Part shown: positions 23,822 through 35,965 of the stretch, piece by piece
Layout of the letters: the number at the start of each line of letters is the position of its first letter
Position numbering within the stretch: the stretch's first letter is position 1
NCBI GenBank assembly: GCA_015501605.1
Contig: JADNRZ010000003.1
Coordinates: forward strand, 1,426,001-1,490,000
DNA length: 64,000 nucleotides
Origin: Panaeolus papilionaceus
Taxonomy: Eukaryota; Basidiomycota; Agaricomycetes; Agaricales
Reading direction: 5' to 3'
Notes under the pieces: model-generated
Database searches by the model: none
What the model was told of the DNA's origin: nothing
Seen by the model: only the letters and a program-made list of their open reading frames with translations
Translations under genes and position numbers: made by a program

Positions 23822-26230
23822 ATGTCTATCTCTACTACTTCTCAGTCTCACCGAAGAGTGTCTGTTCGTCGTGGTTCTACAACTGCACCAGATCCCTTTG
23901 GTGTACACTCGGATATAAACTTGAATCCTAATAGATCCACTTCTAGCACCCTCACCATCGTAAGGGTTACCCCGCAAACCCCACAGTCAAATATCCACCT
24001 TCATGATCCTCCATCTGGTCATACTTTAAATCAGAGACGAGTACATAGATTCTTAGGTCAAACAGGTGGTCATGGTCCAGCTCCAACTACAGACAATTCG
24101 ATCAATCGTGTTAGTTTCGCCTTTTCTTCCTTTGGGAACTCAGGAGCAGGTATAGGAGGGCGCTCATCCTCTCCGAGTGGTGGGAGAGAGAGTCCATCAT
24201 CGTCTCCACGTCTGAGACCTTCATCGCCACATTTCGGACCAACTTCTGTCTTTGCTGGAAAACCCCGTCTCACACCAGATCAACTTGTAGATGTTGCAAG
24301 ACAAGCTACTTCACAGCGCCCTCCCTTACCTACTACCACCCCAACCTCTGGTCCACTTTCTCCTGGTTATTCATCCGGAACGGTTGCTCCAGCCACATTC
24401 ACTCCGCTCCCAGACGATATCTATCTCCCTTTTATCGATCGCACAACCGAAGTCGCTTCTCTAATCTCATCTCCTCCTGATGCCAAGCTGTTTACCCTCC
24501 TCGCTCAAACCTTCAGAAAGAAAGACAACACGTCTGACGCGTCATCATCCCCTCAGATTACACCAGACACGAAAGCGTCTACACCCGGACTCATCGAACT
24601 GCCTCGTGATCCGACTCAGTGGACCTACCATCAACTCATTCAGCATCTGACCCAGATTGACAGAGATATTGCCCCAGATTTCATCTGGGCCATCGCCGCG
24701 AGGAAGTGTATCTTGTCTCACTCTGAACTTCTTTGGGAGAGAATAAAGGGCGCCCTGGGCGTTCCTCCGGAGTTGGATGTCGATTATGACTTCTTGGTCG
24801 AGGATGATACAAGCAGTGTACACACGAGTGATATATCAGATGACGAAGGTCGCGGAGCTCGAGGACACTGGTCCGACTGGGACGCCGTCATGGACTCCCC
24901 GGTTTATACTCGAGCCTCGAAACGTCTGAGTATGGAGTCCCCATCGCCCAGCCTGTATTTCTCTGCAAAGAAGGACGAGCAAGAAGCTGCTTTCCGAGCA
25001 CAAGTGGACGAGAAACTGAATAGCCTTCCTGACGGATCAGGCCAAACATTCAGCGAAGATACCAACATACGCGTCAAACATCCCAGTACGGAAGATACCA
25101 TTGTCGCTCCAACGCCCCATCTCCAAGGAGGTCACAGCCCAGGTCTACTGATTGACCACTTCAGTCCTCCTCTGTCAGGACAGTGTGAGAGCCCCATGGA
25201 CAGTTATGAAGATTCAAATCATGTCTCTATCGAACCTTTGTTATTCTCAATGTCCCCAACACCACCGACCAACCCACCCCCTCCGGCTTCCACCGCGATC
25301 GGCACACTGGACCTTGCTGGCTTGGGCGACATTGCTGAAGGTGCAGAAGAGGAGGAGGAAGAGGAGAACGCATCAAATGCCGATTTAGAGTCCACAACTG
25401 CAGGACCAGCCTCAGTCACCGAGGGTGGTGATGATCTTGACGATGATGATCCCAATTTAATTTCTCCATCCCAAATACAAGGCCTGAAGATATCAACATC
25501 TCCAAATCCCCTGCAATTTGCTGGTAGTCCACCCATCACGTCACCCCTTCACCTGCCGATGCACTTCGGCAGTCAGGGCCCTTCTCCCCTCTCCAATTCT
25601 TACTCGAACGTAGCTGCCCTTGCTGCTGGGACAGGTGCCCAGCCTACGCCTTATTCGCCGACGCCATATTCCAATCCCCCGTCTCGCACTCATTCCCGAG
25701 CGTCTTCGTTTTCTTCCATCGGACCTTTCCAGAGGTCGGAGTCGCTCACCAACTTGGCAAGCTCATGGAGCGCACTTGCTGCTGCACATGCAGCGGCACA
25801 GAGTGGAAACGGATCTCAATACGCAGCATCTGTCATCGGCAGCGACGCAGGAGATAGCACTGGTTATATGAGTGATGGAGATACCAGAATGTCTGGTATA
25901 CCGCTTTTCCCCAGTAATTTTGCGCGTTTGGCTGGTGGTCCTACACTGCGTGCAAAGTATGTATTTCTCGGTTTTCCTACGCTTGCATGAACTAATAGTG
26001 CTTAACTTAGCCATCCCGCTACAAAACCACCTTCAACACTTCCTCAGGCGCGGTATATCAGTAACGCTACCTATGGCGGTCCCTCCCTCGCCAATCGCCC
26101 GGGCAAGGTTCGAGCGTATTCCCATGGAGCAGCCTCTCGGTCTGGTTTAAACCTCAGTGTACCAGGAAAACGACAGAGCTGGGGTAATACCCCTGCCAAT
26201 ACGGCTGCTTTTGCTGAACCAAAACGGTGA
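23822..26230 (+). CDS. Large disordered protein of unknown function with one conserved-looking central block
   Basis: I do not recognise this family. A single exon of 720-odd codons is followed by one intron (about 25958-26011), and the frame then ends at TGA 26228-26230, giving about 780 residues. The chain is rich in S, P and T. A more ordered block lies at nt 24413-24810, with DDIYLPFIDRTTEVASLISSPP, LFTLLAQTF and QWTYHQLIQHLTQIDRD, then APDFIWAIAARKCILSHSELLWERIKGALG. Acidic runs follow (EEEEEEE at about 25345; DDDDP at about 25435). Many SP/TP sites occur. The pattern (disordered flanks around a short helical domain) is common for fungal signalling or scaffold proteins, but that is only inference. 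Confidence 0.75.
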
Positions 26231-26650
26231 TGCTCCGGACTCTGCATTCAGGTGTGCCACACGATCATCCACCCCATCGCTACGTTGCTATATCTTCTGT
26301 ATCTTATGCGTACTGTTTGTTCTTTTGGTGTTGTAACATGTTATTATCGAAAAACACGTTTTGTATGCTTGTTTTTATAAATATTCAACCTCACTCTCTT
26401 AGGTGTTTTGTTGCGATGTATACACCCTGAAATCATATTTTAGCACCTTATATTGCTTTCACCTTGACTCACCTTCCTTAAGAGGGGGATATTTGAATAT
26501 TTTGTTTTCTCGAAACCTGCTCATGCTGCGAGGGTTCGATAATGAGTCGACCATGTTCAACAGGCGATCAACTCGATCGTGGGATAAAGACCCCGAAGTG
26601 ATCACCGAGGTGCCAGTGCCTCACACGAAACTTTGTCCTTGCTCATTATC
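26231..26650. other. Spacer between two plus-strand unknown genes
   Basis: It holds the 3' UTR of the gene ending at 26230 and the promoter of the WD40 gene. A frame from an ATG at 26524 closes quickly and has no family signal. Nothing else seen. Confidence 0.4.
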
Positions 26651-29600
26651 ATGCCGGGCCGCGAGGTCATAGCGGTAGATGATACATTGGACGAACTCTT
26701 ATTAACTTCATCACAACGACTACCTCAGCAGCCATATCCCAGCATCCCCAATATTCCTCCGTTCCGACCACATTCAACAGACACTACGACTAGAAAACCT
26801 CTCGAGAAGCTAGGGTCGAAGGCCACTTCAAGTTACGTGCGATCCAAGATGTCGAGCTCTGCGTCTGTACCCCAGGGCCCCCGTCAAATTTCAGCTTCAA
26901 CAAGCACGGTAGTCAAGCCATCCGCTGCGCAGGGCACTTCAGACGACCCTATGGTTTTGTCTGACTATGAATCCTCTGAGGCTGAATCAGATGAAATTGT
27001 ATTGTTGGAGGTGCGCAAGGGCCCACCGAGACGCGATTTACATATCTCTGGCATCCAGTCGATACCTGGGGAGGTTTACTATGGGAGCGCGAGCGAGAGC
27101 AAAGCAGGTGTGAAGGGAAGGGGCAAGAAGGTATCAGATTCGGGCAAAAAGGCGCCCATGCCTCCCAATCCAAAATGTTTCCAGAGTGCCGATGGACCGC
27201 CCATCAATCACCCTAGCTCCCTGAGGGATCTTTTTAGTCCAAAGGTGCGTCTTCACTGTTCAGTATTTTCTTTACCCAATGTCTTAAAGTTACCTGTGCC
27301 GATAGAAACGTTCCGCTGCAAGTGTGCCCGTCGATAACATTCAGCCTGGATCGTCCAAAGCACGCAAAATGACAGAGTCCTCAACACCCACTCTTTCTCG
27401 ATCGTCATCCCTAGGTATATCTCTAGGCTCGCGACAGAACACCAGTCGCGAGTCTCAGCAACGGGTTCAAAAACGTCCGAGTACGCTTCTCGATACCCTT
27501 GAATTGACAGATTCCGATAATGACACCAGCACCCGGGTGCACAAGGTATGTCAATGCATACTTCCTTCTATGACCCGGCAAAGTGCTTATTTTCTGTGAC
27601 TTGCTTTGTTATCAGAAGCAACGCCGAGACGATCGAGCTGAGAGTCGTGATGTATTCCAGCCCCAATCACCTGAACCTGTTCACCACGCATACAGCCCTC
27701 CAGAACCTGGCCCTTCCTCATCTTTGTCTGTGCCGTTACCTACTCGCCAACGTCACCAACGACGGCCACGGCCACGGCCTCCACCAGATCCACGGCTTGA
27801 TGTTTCGGATGATTCGGACTATGACTTTTATCACAGTGGCTTGGATATACATGATGAGGACAATGTAAGTCATTACACGTCGAGGTTGTGAAATTGCGGG
27901 GCCCAATTCTCATAATTTTACCTTTACAGTGGGCACCAATGAAACTTAATGAGAAAAAGCTTGACTTGCTGGCGAAAGACATCCAGGTAAAGCAAGGCTC
28001 ACAGACAGCCCGTCGAAGCCCAACGGATGTGAATCGTCAAGTCGTTTTACCATCGCGCAACACGACCAGATTCTCTCTGCAACGGCCTGGTACCATGGCT
28101 CGAGCAAATTTTATTTGGGACAAAGTAAGTTTGATGTTTCATTCGTTTGATCTCACTCCAATGGCACGTAAACAGCTTCGAAAGGCCCAGCGAGCGACGT
28201 TCCCTGCACATAAATATCGCTTCCCCTTCATACAATTCCCAACAAGCCCAATGCCGGCAGGAACCAGGATTTTGCCGCAAGAACACAACTTGCACAGTCT
28301 TGAGTTGGAATATCGCTACAGGCCATGCCCCCGATGTACGATGTTTAAATTGTTCGTGTGTGTATGTGCTAACCCAGACACCGCATAGCAATCAATCGAA
28401 TTATCCAAAAGGATGGTTGGGTTGTATCTGGTGGTGCCTGTGCAGGAGGAGGACCTGATCACACGTATGGTAGGTTTTTATTCAGTGTCTTGCTCGTTAC
28501 TCTGGATGACTTACAGACCTGACAGGACCGGAACAGAATCTTGATAATGAAAACGCACCGGGCGCGCTTGTGGCCTATGCGCGTGGCTCAAAGGAGGTCA
28601 TTCTGGATGCTCACAAGCGAGAAAACTTTCGTGAGTGGTAGTTGCTAGAATAGTTTTATACGCACTCCCAACTGATTACCTCCAGGCCGGCAGGGCGACA
28701 TAAAGTATTATGCAGTTCATGATGTTCAATTTCTTCCATTCGAACAGTGGGTGCTTTATAATGAGGAAAATCCGTCACAGTTCTTTTTCTCATTTTTTCC
28801 AGCAGAAATTCGTTCCTGTCGACAGGGGCGGACGGGGTTGTTCAACAATGGAATCCGAAAATTGACTACGAGCAGGAAAACAACTCTCTTGATGAGTATT
28901 GGACAAATACACATTTCGATGTGTATCACGGAGTTGGGTCTGGCGCCAGCAAGGCTTACCCCCGAATTCCCTTTGGAGTCTTATTCAACCCGACCTCTTC
29001 CAGTTCGTCTAGTAGATGTCTTGTTGCGGTTACAGAAAGGTGATTCATCATCCTAATTTGTCTCATGGCTTTTCTGACGAGGTGATTAGAAAGCTTAATA
29101 TCTACAGCATCAATACTGAGGAGAATCGGACGAGGCGCAACATTATCACATCTTTTACACTCAAATCGCCAAACAGCGCCAACCTCGTCGGGAGCACATT
29201 ATGGGGCCAGGGAATAACCGCCAACCAATTATTTGCATCATCCGAACCCGAACTGGCGGACGACTTCTCAGGGGTCCACAAGGCTTTTGACGTTGGTCAC
29301 AACAAGCCACTTTATCAGTTTGATGCCAAAGAAGGAGGTGATGATATGGCTCTTGATTCCGCAGGTATGGAGGACGTGCGTTTGTGGTGCTTGGTAATAA
29401 CTTACATACACTTTTTAGGTCGCACTTTGGCCCTTTGTACACTTGCAGAAGGCGAGCGCTCTGTGCTTCGGTTGTATGACGTTGCCCGGAAATCACCCCT
29501 TGCTACTACAACTATTGACCTCGAGGAAATCCGTGCGCCCGCTGAGGCTGAAAGCTTCACGAAGGAAGTTTCCTGTTCGGCTTTTAGTCCGGACAGTGTT

Positions 29601-30092
29601 TTCCTTGCCCTGGCACGGACAGATAACTCTATTTACATCTATGATACACGGATGCTTCAAAATGGACCCATGTTCAAGTATAGTCACTCTAATGCACCAA
29701 GTGTCTGTGCAAATAATGGCCACTTTGGCGTCGTGAAGGCCGAGTGGATTCATTCCGACGTAACACGTCGAATGGGTCTTGTTACTGCTGGAGAAGATGG
29801 TATGTTTACCTGTTTGTTTCTTTAGGTTCAATTTACGCTAATCTATATAAATGATAGGTTGCGTGCGTCTATGGAACCCAATGATTGCGGTTGACAATCC
29901 AGAAAACGGCAAGGTGCTTGCTGAACTGGATTACGATATTACCACTTTTTGCCTTGGCGATCGCTTCAAGCAACAATATCCACTGGTTGTGTATGTATTC
30001 CTTTTATGACGATTTTATCACGGCAGCTTATCTCTTCTTACAGTGGCGATTCAACAGGTCAAATATCACTTTTCAATAAACTCGTTATCTGA
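26651..30092 (+). CDS. WD40-repeat protein with long disordered N-terminus, unrecognised
   Basis: Splicing of about ten short introns gives a chain of roughly 850-900 residues. The N-terminal third is disordered, with acidic patches (SDYESSEAESDEIVLLE, LELTDSDNDTS) and SIM-like hydrophobic runs flanked by acids. After nt 28500 come beta-propeller segments: DIKYYAVHDVQFLPFEQ, FVSTGADGVVQQWNPKIDYE (about 28800-28860), KEVSCSAFSPDSVFLALARTD then NSIYIYDTRM (about 29560-29660), LVTAGEDGCVRLWNP (spliced at about 29800-29860) and VVSGDSTGQISLFNKL. These have the GH..WD-type spacing of WD40 repeats. The start at ATG 26651 gives MPGREVIAVDDTLDELL. The family is not recognised. The architecture suggests a chromatin or ubiquitin-ligase adaptor, but that is speculation. 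Confidence 0.8.
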
Positions 30093-30441
30093 ACATGCTC
30101 ATCATTTGGAATGCACTGCTGCAACAATGTAACATTATTTAGGGTCCATTACTTATTAATTCTCTCTCATAGTCATTTTTCACTACTGCTATACATTATG
30201 TTTGCTTGCTATCCGTCGCTGTGTAGTTGGATTGTATTATGTTATTCGGTGTGCTTTATCTCGACGCGTTTCAAGACAATGTCATTTGTGTCACAGACGC
30301 GTTACTCTAGTCCACGTGAACACTTAAATCTGGTGTGACAAGAAACACTGAAAGGTGTTGCGCTTGGCTCACCGAAGGCCTTCACCAGTTTGTTGACCAA
30401 CTTCTTCTCCTTGCTCTGTTCTTAGGCGCCATTTTACAGCA
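30093..30441. other. Spacer before POL32
   Basis: It contains the 3' UTR of the WD40 gene and the upstream region of POL32. It is T-rich, with no gene and no obvious TATA box. Confidence 0.4.
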
Positions 30442-33153
30442 ATGTCTGGCCAGGAAAAGAAATACAAGGACTACCTGACAAAGCAGGTTATCATCCAACG
30501 CAACGTCGTATGTTCTCGTGTCCACATCTGCCGCTGACAGCAGTTCACTCACGTTTGCACGTTATACCAGGTTACTTATCGTTCATTTAGCAGAGAATTT
30601 GGTATTCATGTCAATGACGCGAGACAGTGCGTGGACCATCTGTTATTGTACTGTGTCATGTCTCATTTGTGACTTGCCCTCTCTCGTCTCTGCAATTTTG
30701 TTTTACATAGAGAGCTGCAAACGTTCCACCACGACGCGCCATACGCTGGACACAAATTCAGCGCCACCTTTGCTATAGGAGGAACAGTTGCTCCGCCCAG
30801 AAGACGAAAGCAGAACTCCGCAAGCCAGGATGAAGATGCGTATCTGGATATTGAAATGAGCTTTTCGTCGCAGAGCGTAGCTACTCAGTCGCAATCACAG
30901 ATGTCGAAGCATACGGATAGAGGGAACATTGTTACAGCAAATGAGAATGGAAGTCAGGATGCGGACGAGGGCGAGGATGAAGATGAGGAGTATGATGATG
31001 GAGATGAGGTGGATAAGACACAGGTTGTGCTTGTGAATGAGGGTGATCTGGAGGGTGGGTGTTTATTGCAGTTGTTGGGCTGGTAAATTCTGACTCCGTT
31101 GTCTGCTCAGCTGCTCAGCATGGCTTCAAGACCATCGACTTTGTGCATATCTACAGTTTGTCACCTGCTCCACTCAAGGTACGCAGCGTTCACCTCTCCG
31201 TCTCTCTCTTTGTCGTCGGGCTAATATCAATAATCACAGGACGCCGGACTGATATGTAGTGTCAACGAAGCCATCCGCGAGAAAGACAGAGCAGGGGGTG
31301 CGGCTTTTGCCTCGAAAGTAGGGAGGGTTATTGGTAAAGATATCAAGGTATGCCCAACAACCATTCGGTTATCTTGCCCCAGGGTTCTCATAACTACACT
31401 AGATGAGCGGTACACGAAAAGTCAAACCTGCTGTCCCTGCACCCGTCGCTGGACCGTCTACTACCAAAGGAACGGCGCAAGGCCGAACGGATGCACAAGC
31501 TGCAAAGACGAGTATATCTGCTCCTGCCACCACTGGCGCTGGGGATAAAGGAAAGGCGAAAGAAAAGGAGAAGGTGAAGCAGACCGTGAAGCAGACCGGA
31601 AGTAAGGTGTTCTTCCAAGCGCCAGTTAAGAAAGAGGTAAAGCAGGAAGAAAAAACCAAGGTTGATGCGAAGGAGAAGGAAAAAGAGAAAGAGAAGGAAA
31701 AAGAAAAGTTGAAGGAGACAGCTAAGCAGAAAGAGAAAGAAGAGAAGGCAAAGGAGAAGGAGAAGACTGTCGCTAGTGCTAAAGCAAAGGAAGTGAAGAA
31801 GGAAGCATCTGCCCAGGGCGACGGCAAGAAAATGATGTTCTTCGGAAAATCGACAACAACTGCGAAGCCTGCCTCACGAGCGCCTAGTGACGCTAGTGAG
31901 GATGTCAAGCCTGCTGCAAGGGTACGTGTGCACTCTTTGATATTGAGGATCCCATATTTTATGCTCATGATTTCGTAGACCTCGAAGGGTAAAGCTACAG
32001 AGGCATCCTCGAGAGAAGAAACACCTGAGGAGGAGGAAGAGAAGCCCAAGCCAAAGGTTTGCATTTCTCACATGTTTTGAATATCATTTATTCATTGGCA
32101 TAAATAGCGAGGCCTCAAACGTAAATCATCGATAGGGCACGAATCTCGGGACAAGACTCCAGAAAACCCAGCTGAAAGCTCAAAAGCGGCGAAGAAAGGT
32201 GGAAAGGAGGCGCGGTTCAAAGGGCGCGTGGTTGTCTCGGATGATGAAGATGACGAGGAGAGCGAGCAGCAACAGTCCAAGAGGACGACGCGGAAGCGGA
32301 AAGGTGTGGTTGCGGAAGAAGACGATGATATGGCGTCAGAGAGGGAGAGAGAGGCTAGGGCTATTATGGATGTTGACGATGGTATGTCTGCCTTCGCATC
32401 GAAGCTTGGGTTTTCTGACCGAGTCCAACAGAATTGGTCGAGAAAGTAACCCGTCCATCGAAATCTTCAAAGCCCACATCGTCCAAAGTCAAGGACGAAG
32501 ATTTGTCGATGGAGATTGACGACGACCGCGACGCTGATGTGGAAATGGCGCAGCAGACTGACGCGTCAGAGGACGTCGAGATGTCGATGATGGATGAGGA
32601 CGACGATGGAAGTGACGTTCCTGAACGAGCCAAAGCAGCTGCGAAGAAGGCGCTGAAGAAGGAAAAGAAGATCATTCCTATCGGAAAGAATGGTTTGAAG
32701 AAGCGGAGAGTGATCAAGACGAGAAAGACGATGGGGAAGGATGGGTATTTCCGTGAGTTTCTTGGCTATTTCTCTCATCTAAAACAATCTGTTGATTGAT
32801 GACGATGAATAGGTTCGGAAGATTACTCAGATTACGAATCTGTGGACGAGGAAGAGCCAGAACCAGAACCTAAAGCGAAGAAAGCCAAATCTAAAGCTGC
32901 GGCGGTCAAACGGGAAGCAACTGAGAGCGGAACGGAAAGCGCTGCGCCCGCCGAGGGTAAGAAAAAGGCAACAGCAGCAGCCAAGCTCAAAGCAAGCTCG
33001 AGCGCCAAAGTCAAAGCAGAGCCAAAGGATGCAGCTGATGCACCTCCTGCGAAATCGAAAGCTGCACCTGCGAAACCTGCCAAGAAGGCTGCTGGAACGG
33101 CAAGTGGTAAGACGCAGAAGGGGTTGATGAGTTTCTTTGGGCCCAAGAAGTAG
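30442..33153 (+). CDS. POL32: DNA polymerase delta subunit 3 (Pol32/Cdc27/POLD3)
   Basis: This accessory subunit of DNA polymerase delta links the polymerase to PCNA. The N-terminus MSGQEKKYKDYLTKQVIIQ followed by VVTYRSFSREFGIHVNDAR is the winged-helix-like Cdc27 domain. FSATFAIGG and GFKTIDFVHIYSLSPAPL (spliced, about 31100-31180) continue it. A long, highly charged middle region with K/E repeats (about 31655-31770) and acid-rich segments (DDEDDEESEQQQSK) follows. The last exon ends in QKGLMSFFGPKK, a canonical PIP box (QxxLxxFF, nt 33115-33138) at the extreme C-terminus, exactly where Pol32/POLD3 carries it. Start ATG 30442; stop TAG 33151-33153. About nine introns. Converges with the Nudix gene. 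Confidence 0.9.
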
Positions 33154-33563
33154 ATGTAATATACGTGGATTGTTTGTCGTTTTATTTGCTTGTAAGGAGT
33201 GGACTTAATTTTTAGACGCTGGTCTAACGAAATTCGATGAATTTAATTTCGTGTCTACTTTTTGGAGGTATTATGAGAAGTCGGTGCGTCGAGGGCCAAG
33301 CAAAGAATACTTGAGAGGAAAAGCAAAGTTCCTTTTTGAAGTGTAAGGGTGAAAGGGTATGAGTACAAGACAGTATGAAGGCATGGCATCAGGAGATCAT
33401 TTTGAATATACGGCAGAAAAATAAGACAGAGTAGGGAACGAGAAAAGCAAAAATCAAGAGATAACTCTATCGAAAGCAAGAGCAATAAAAAGCGAGACTA
33501 CGATATAAGGTAAATAAACCCGAGATAAGCAAAAGGGAAAAATAGAGGTAAACCTCCAACGTC
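33154..33563. other. Convergent 3' region between POL32 and the Nudix gene
   Basis: The 410 bp hold the two 3' UTRs. No gene seen. Confidence 0.4.
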
Positions 33564-35068
33564 TCAAGCATGGGGTCTCCACATTCCTGGTACAGGCATT
33601 TCAGGCTTCAAAGCCCTGCAGATTTCCATGTACCTTGGATCCGAGTCGTCAGTGACAAATCCATGCCTGATGAGAAAATCGACAACAGCAAGTGCGCTGC
33701 TGCTCTTGAACCTTCCCTCCAATAGCCTATTAAGGACCTCGTCTACTTCCAACAGCTCAAAGGCCTCAACCTCGCCGTCAAGAGCATTGACACGGGGATG
33801 TATACTCCCGTCGAGGGGTAGAGGCAGATCGAAGAGGTGATACAAACCAGGGAGGATCCAGCCGCCTGGTGAGCGGTTGGGGAAGGGCAGGACGCCAACA
33901 GGTCTGATGTACTCGCTGACATAGTCAGAGTCAAGAAGAGCTTCTTCTGCTGATTCACGGAGGATGGTCGATAGAGGGGTGTCGCCGAGACCCATGCCTC
34001 CGCCGACGGTCACGTCAAGTTTGCCAGGCCATCTAAAAATATATCAATGGAAATGAGGGATTCAGTTGACTTGTGAGAGTTGGTGAACGTACGTTCGTTT
34101 CATGAGGGATCGACGGGGGACCCAGAGCATAGTTTGACCTGTGGATGGATCACGGACATATGCTGAAAATAGCGCTGAGATACATTCCGAGGTTGTTGGG
34201 GGATTACGTACCTGTGAGTAGAGCACCGAAGTTGACGAGGCCGAAGAGAGGGAGGGCGGCACGCTCGATTGCGAATACTATTGGATCATAAAGGTGTGCG
34301 GACTGGTTGAGAGCGGGTGGATGTGAAAATACGGGATATGCCTCGTCGCTCCATCCTAACACAATGATTTAATATTGTAATGTAAGTGAAGGGAACGAAG
34401 TGCGAACCTCTGAGGATCTCCTTGAATTGACCATGCTTCTTCCAATCGTCGACAATTCTCTCCATGTGCATGGTACGAGTGTATTTACCCCCTTCATTGA
34501 CCCAATCTGCAAAAGCGACGCTGCGTAGGACAGATTGGCCGTCTGTTTTAGTATAGCGGAGGTCCCAAGGAGAAGCAGCGCCTGATACGAGGTGCTTTTG
34601 GTGGTCGTCTTCTAACGCCGACGCGACTTGCGGACGTAAGAGACCGACGGGACCACGGGAGGCAGCAATGTTCGGGTCTTGAAGAGGGGATAGAGAAGCA
34701 TTACTATGGGATAAATGGAATGGGACAACTGTTTCTGTTGCTATTGCTTCACCCGTTGGGCTGCGAGTGCTTATTGTGGGTTGGTGCTGGGGTGATGAAG
34801 AGTCAAGGGCATCTATGGTGAGTGATGATGATGTTGGTAGTATTAGGTTGTTACATGAATGGACAAGAGGTAGCAGAGAATGGTGCCCTGCTGGTAAAGA
34901 AAGGGGCTTGACTGGAGTAAAGTCAGCATGGTAAGAGCGGGAAGGTGAAGGTGAAGGATAATAAGTTGAAGTGGAATAGAGTCTACGTTGAAATGGTTTA
35001 TAAGTTGACTGAGGTATTGACGATGAGTGGGTTAGTTGAATAAAACGACTAGAAGAACGTCGATACAT
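33564..35068 (-). CDS. DUF4743-Nudix hydrolase (Tnr3/YJR142W-type), putative mitochondrial
   Basis: This two-part protein has a DUF4743 N-terminal domain and a Nudix domain, as in fungal Tnr3 C-termini and yeast YJR142W, which cleave oxidised thiamine diphosphate or related pyrophosphates. The N-terminus MYRRSSSRFIQLTHSSSIPQ is arginine/serine-rich and acid-poor, typical of a mitochondrial presequence. Tracts TMHMERIVDDWKKHG and FGLVNFGALLTAYVRDPSTG (spliced) belong to the DUF4743 part. The Nudix box reads GGMGLGDTPLSTILRESAEE (nt about 33945-34005). REXXEE is intact, while the usual upstream Glu of GX5E is Asp (GD). Four introns are seen. It could hydrolyse thiamine-derived or other nucleoside diphosphates; the substrate is inference. 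Divergent from the transporter gene. Confidence 0.9.
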
Positions 35069-35965
35069 TGTCTTGACTGTTGCAATAAAGGGGGAGTAAC
35101 AGGAAATGGTCAGTTTATAGACGCGCTGTGTACATTTGTTTACTCCATTCGACCTTGCCTTCCTTCTTTCTCTCTCCGAATCGTTCCTTGTTTATGAACA
35201 ACTTGCAGTAACCATGATCCTATTCTACCTGATCAACGTCAATTGCCCGTCATCATCATACACACACAGCCTGTGTCGAGCATGGCGCACTGTCACCCTT
35301 CACTGCGCCTGATGATGCAACCACAACGTTTCTGTCTTGCGATTTTGGTCAAGTTTTACAATGCTCCTTCTAGACATCCTTGGCTTACACATGGACTAAT
35401 CGACGTACTACATTGCTATGAAGAAAAAGAAAAGGAAAAAGAAAATAAAAGGGCTCATTAAAGATCACGTGTGTAAATTTATGATCCGTCCTAAAGTGGG
35501 ATTTCCCCGCAAATAATAAAACGAAATAGACCACGTATCCTAAAAAGTAGTTGCTCCTCTTTCTTCCTCGATTGCTTCAATTATAGCTTTGACGCTCTTT
35601 TGCTTATCTTGGCTCTTATCTCTCTCTCAGTCTTTGTCTTACCTACTTCCTCATTTCCTTCTCAGGGGTACAGTCACTTTTTCCCAGATTCTCAACCCAC
35701 CCTCTACTACCCTCTGCTGGCTTCGTAGCAGTCCTCCCCCAAATAACCATTCAGGAAGACTAACACGCGGGAGAGCGTGCAAATACTCTCACCACCTCTT
35801 ATAAACGTGTTATCCCTTGTCAACCAGCGTTTAACTTCTCTCCTCTCCCCATCACTCATCCCAACTGCCACTTCAACCTCTAGATCCTCTTCACCTACAA
35901 GATTCAATAACGATCCTCGCTATAGGTCCAGAACTCAAGACCAAGACTACGACGACGAATACGAG
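35069..35965. other. Divergent upstream region of Nudix and transporter genes
   Basis: About 900 bp. The plus strand is pyrimidine-rich from 35560 to 35660. A frame in the transporter register is open back to about 35777 without an ATG, so part of the transporter's 5' exon or its leader may lie here. No other gene seen. Confidence 0.4.

Noticed and set aside
31399..32064. Long antisense frame opposite POL32
   Set aside because: It is the complement of the K/E repeat (F/S-rich translation), not a gene.
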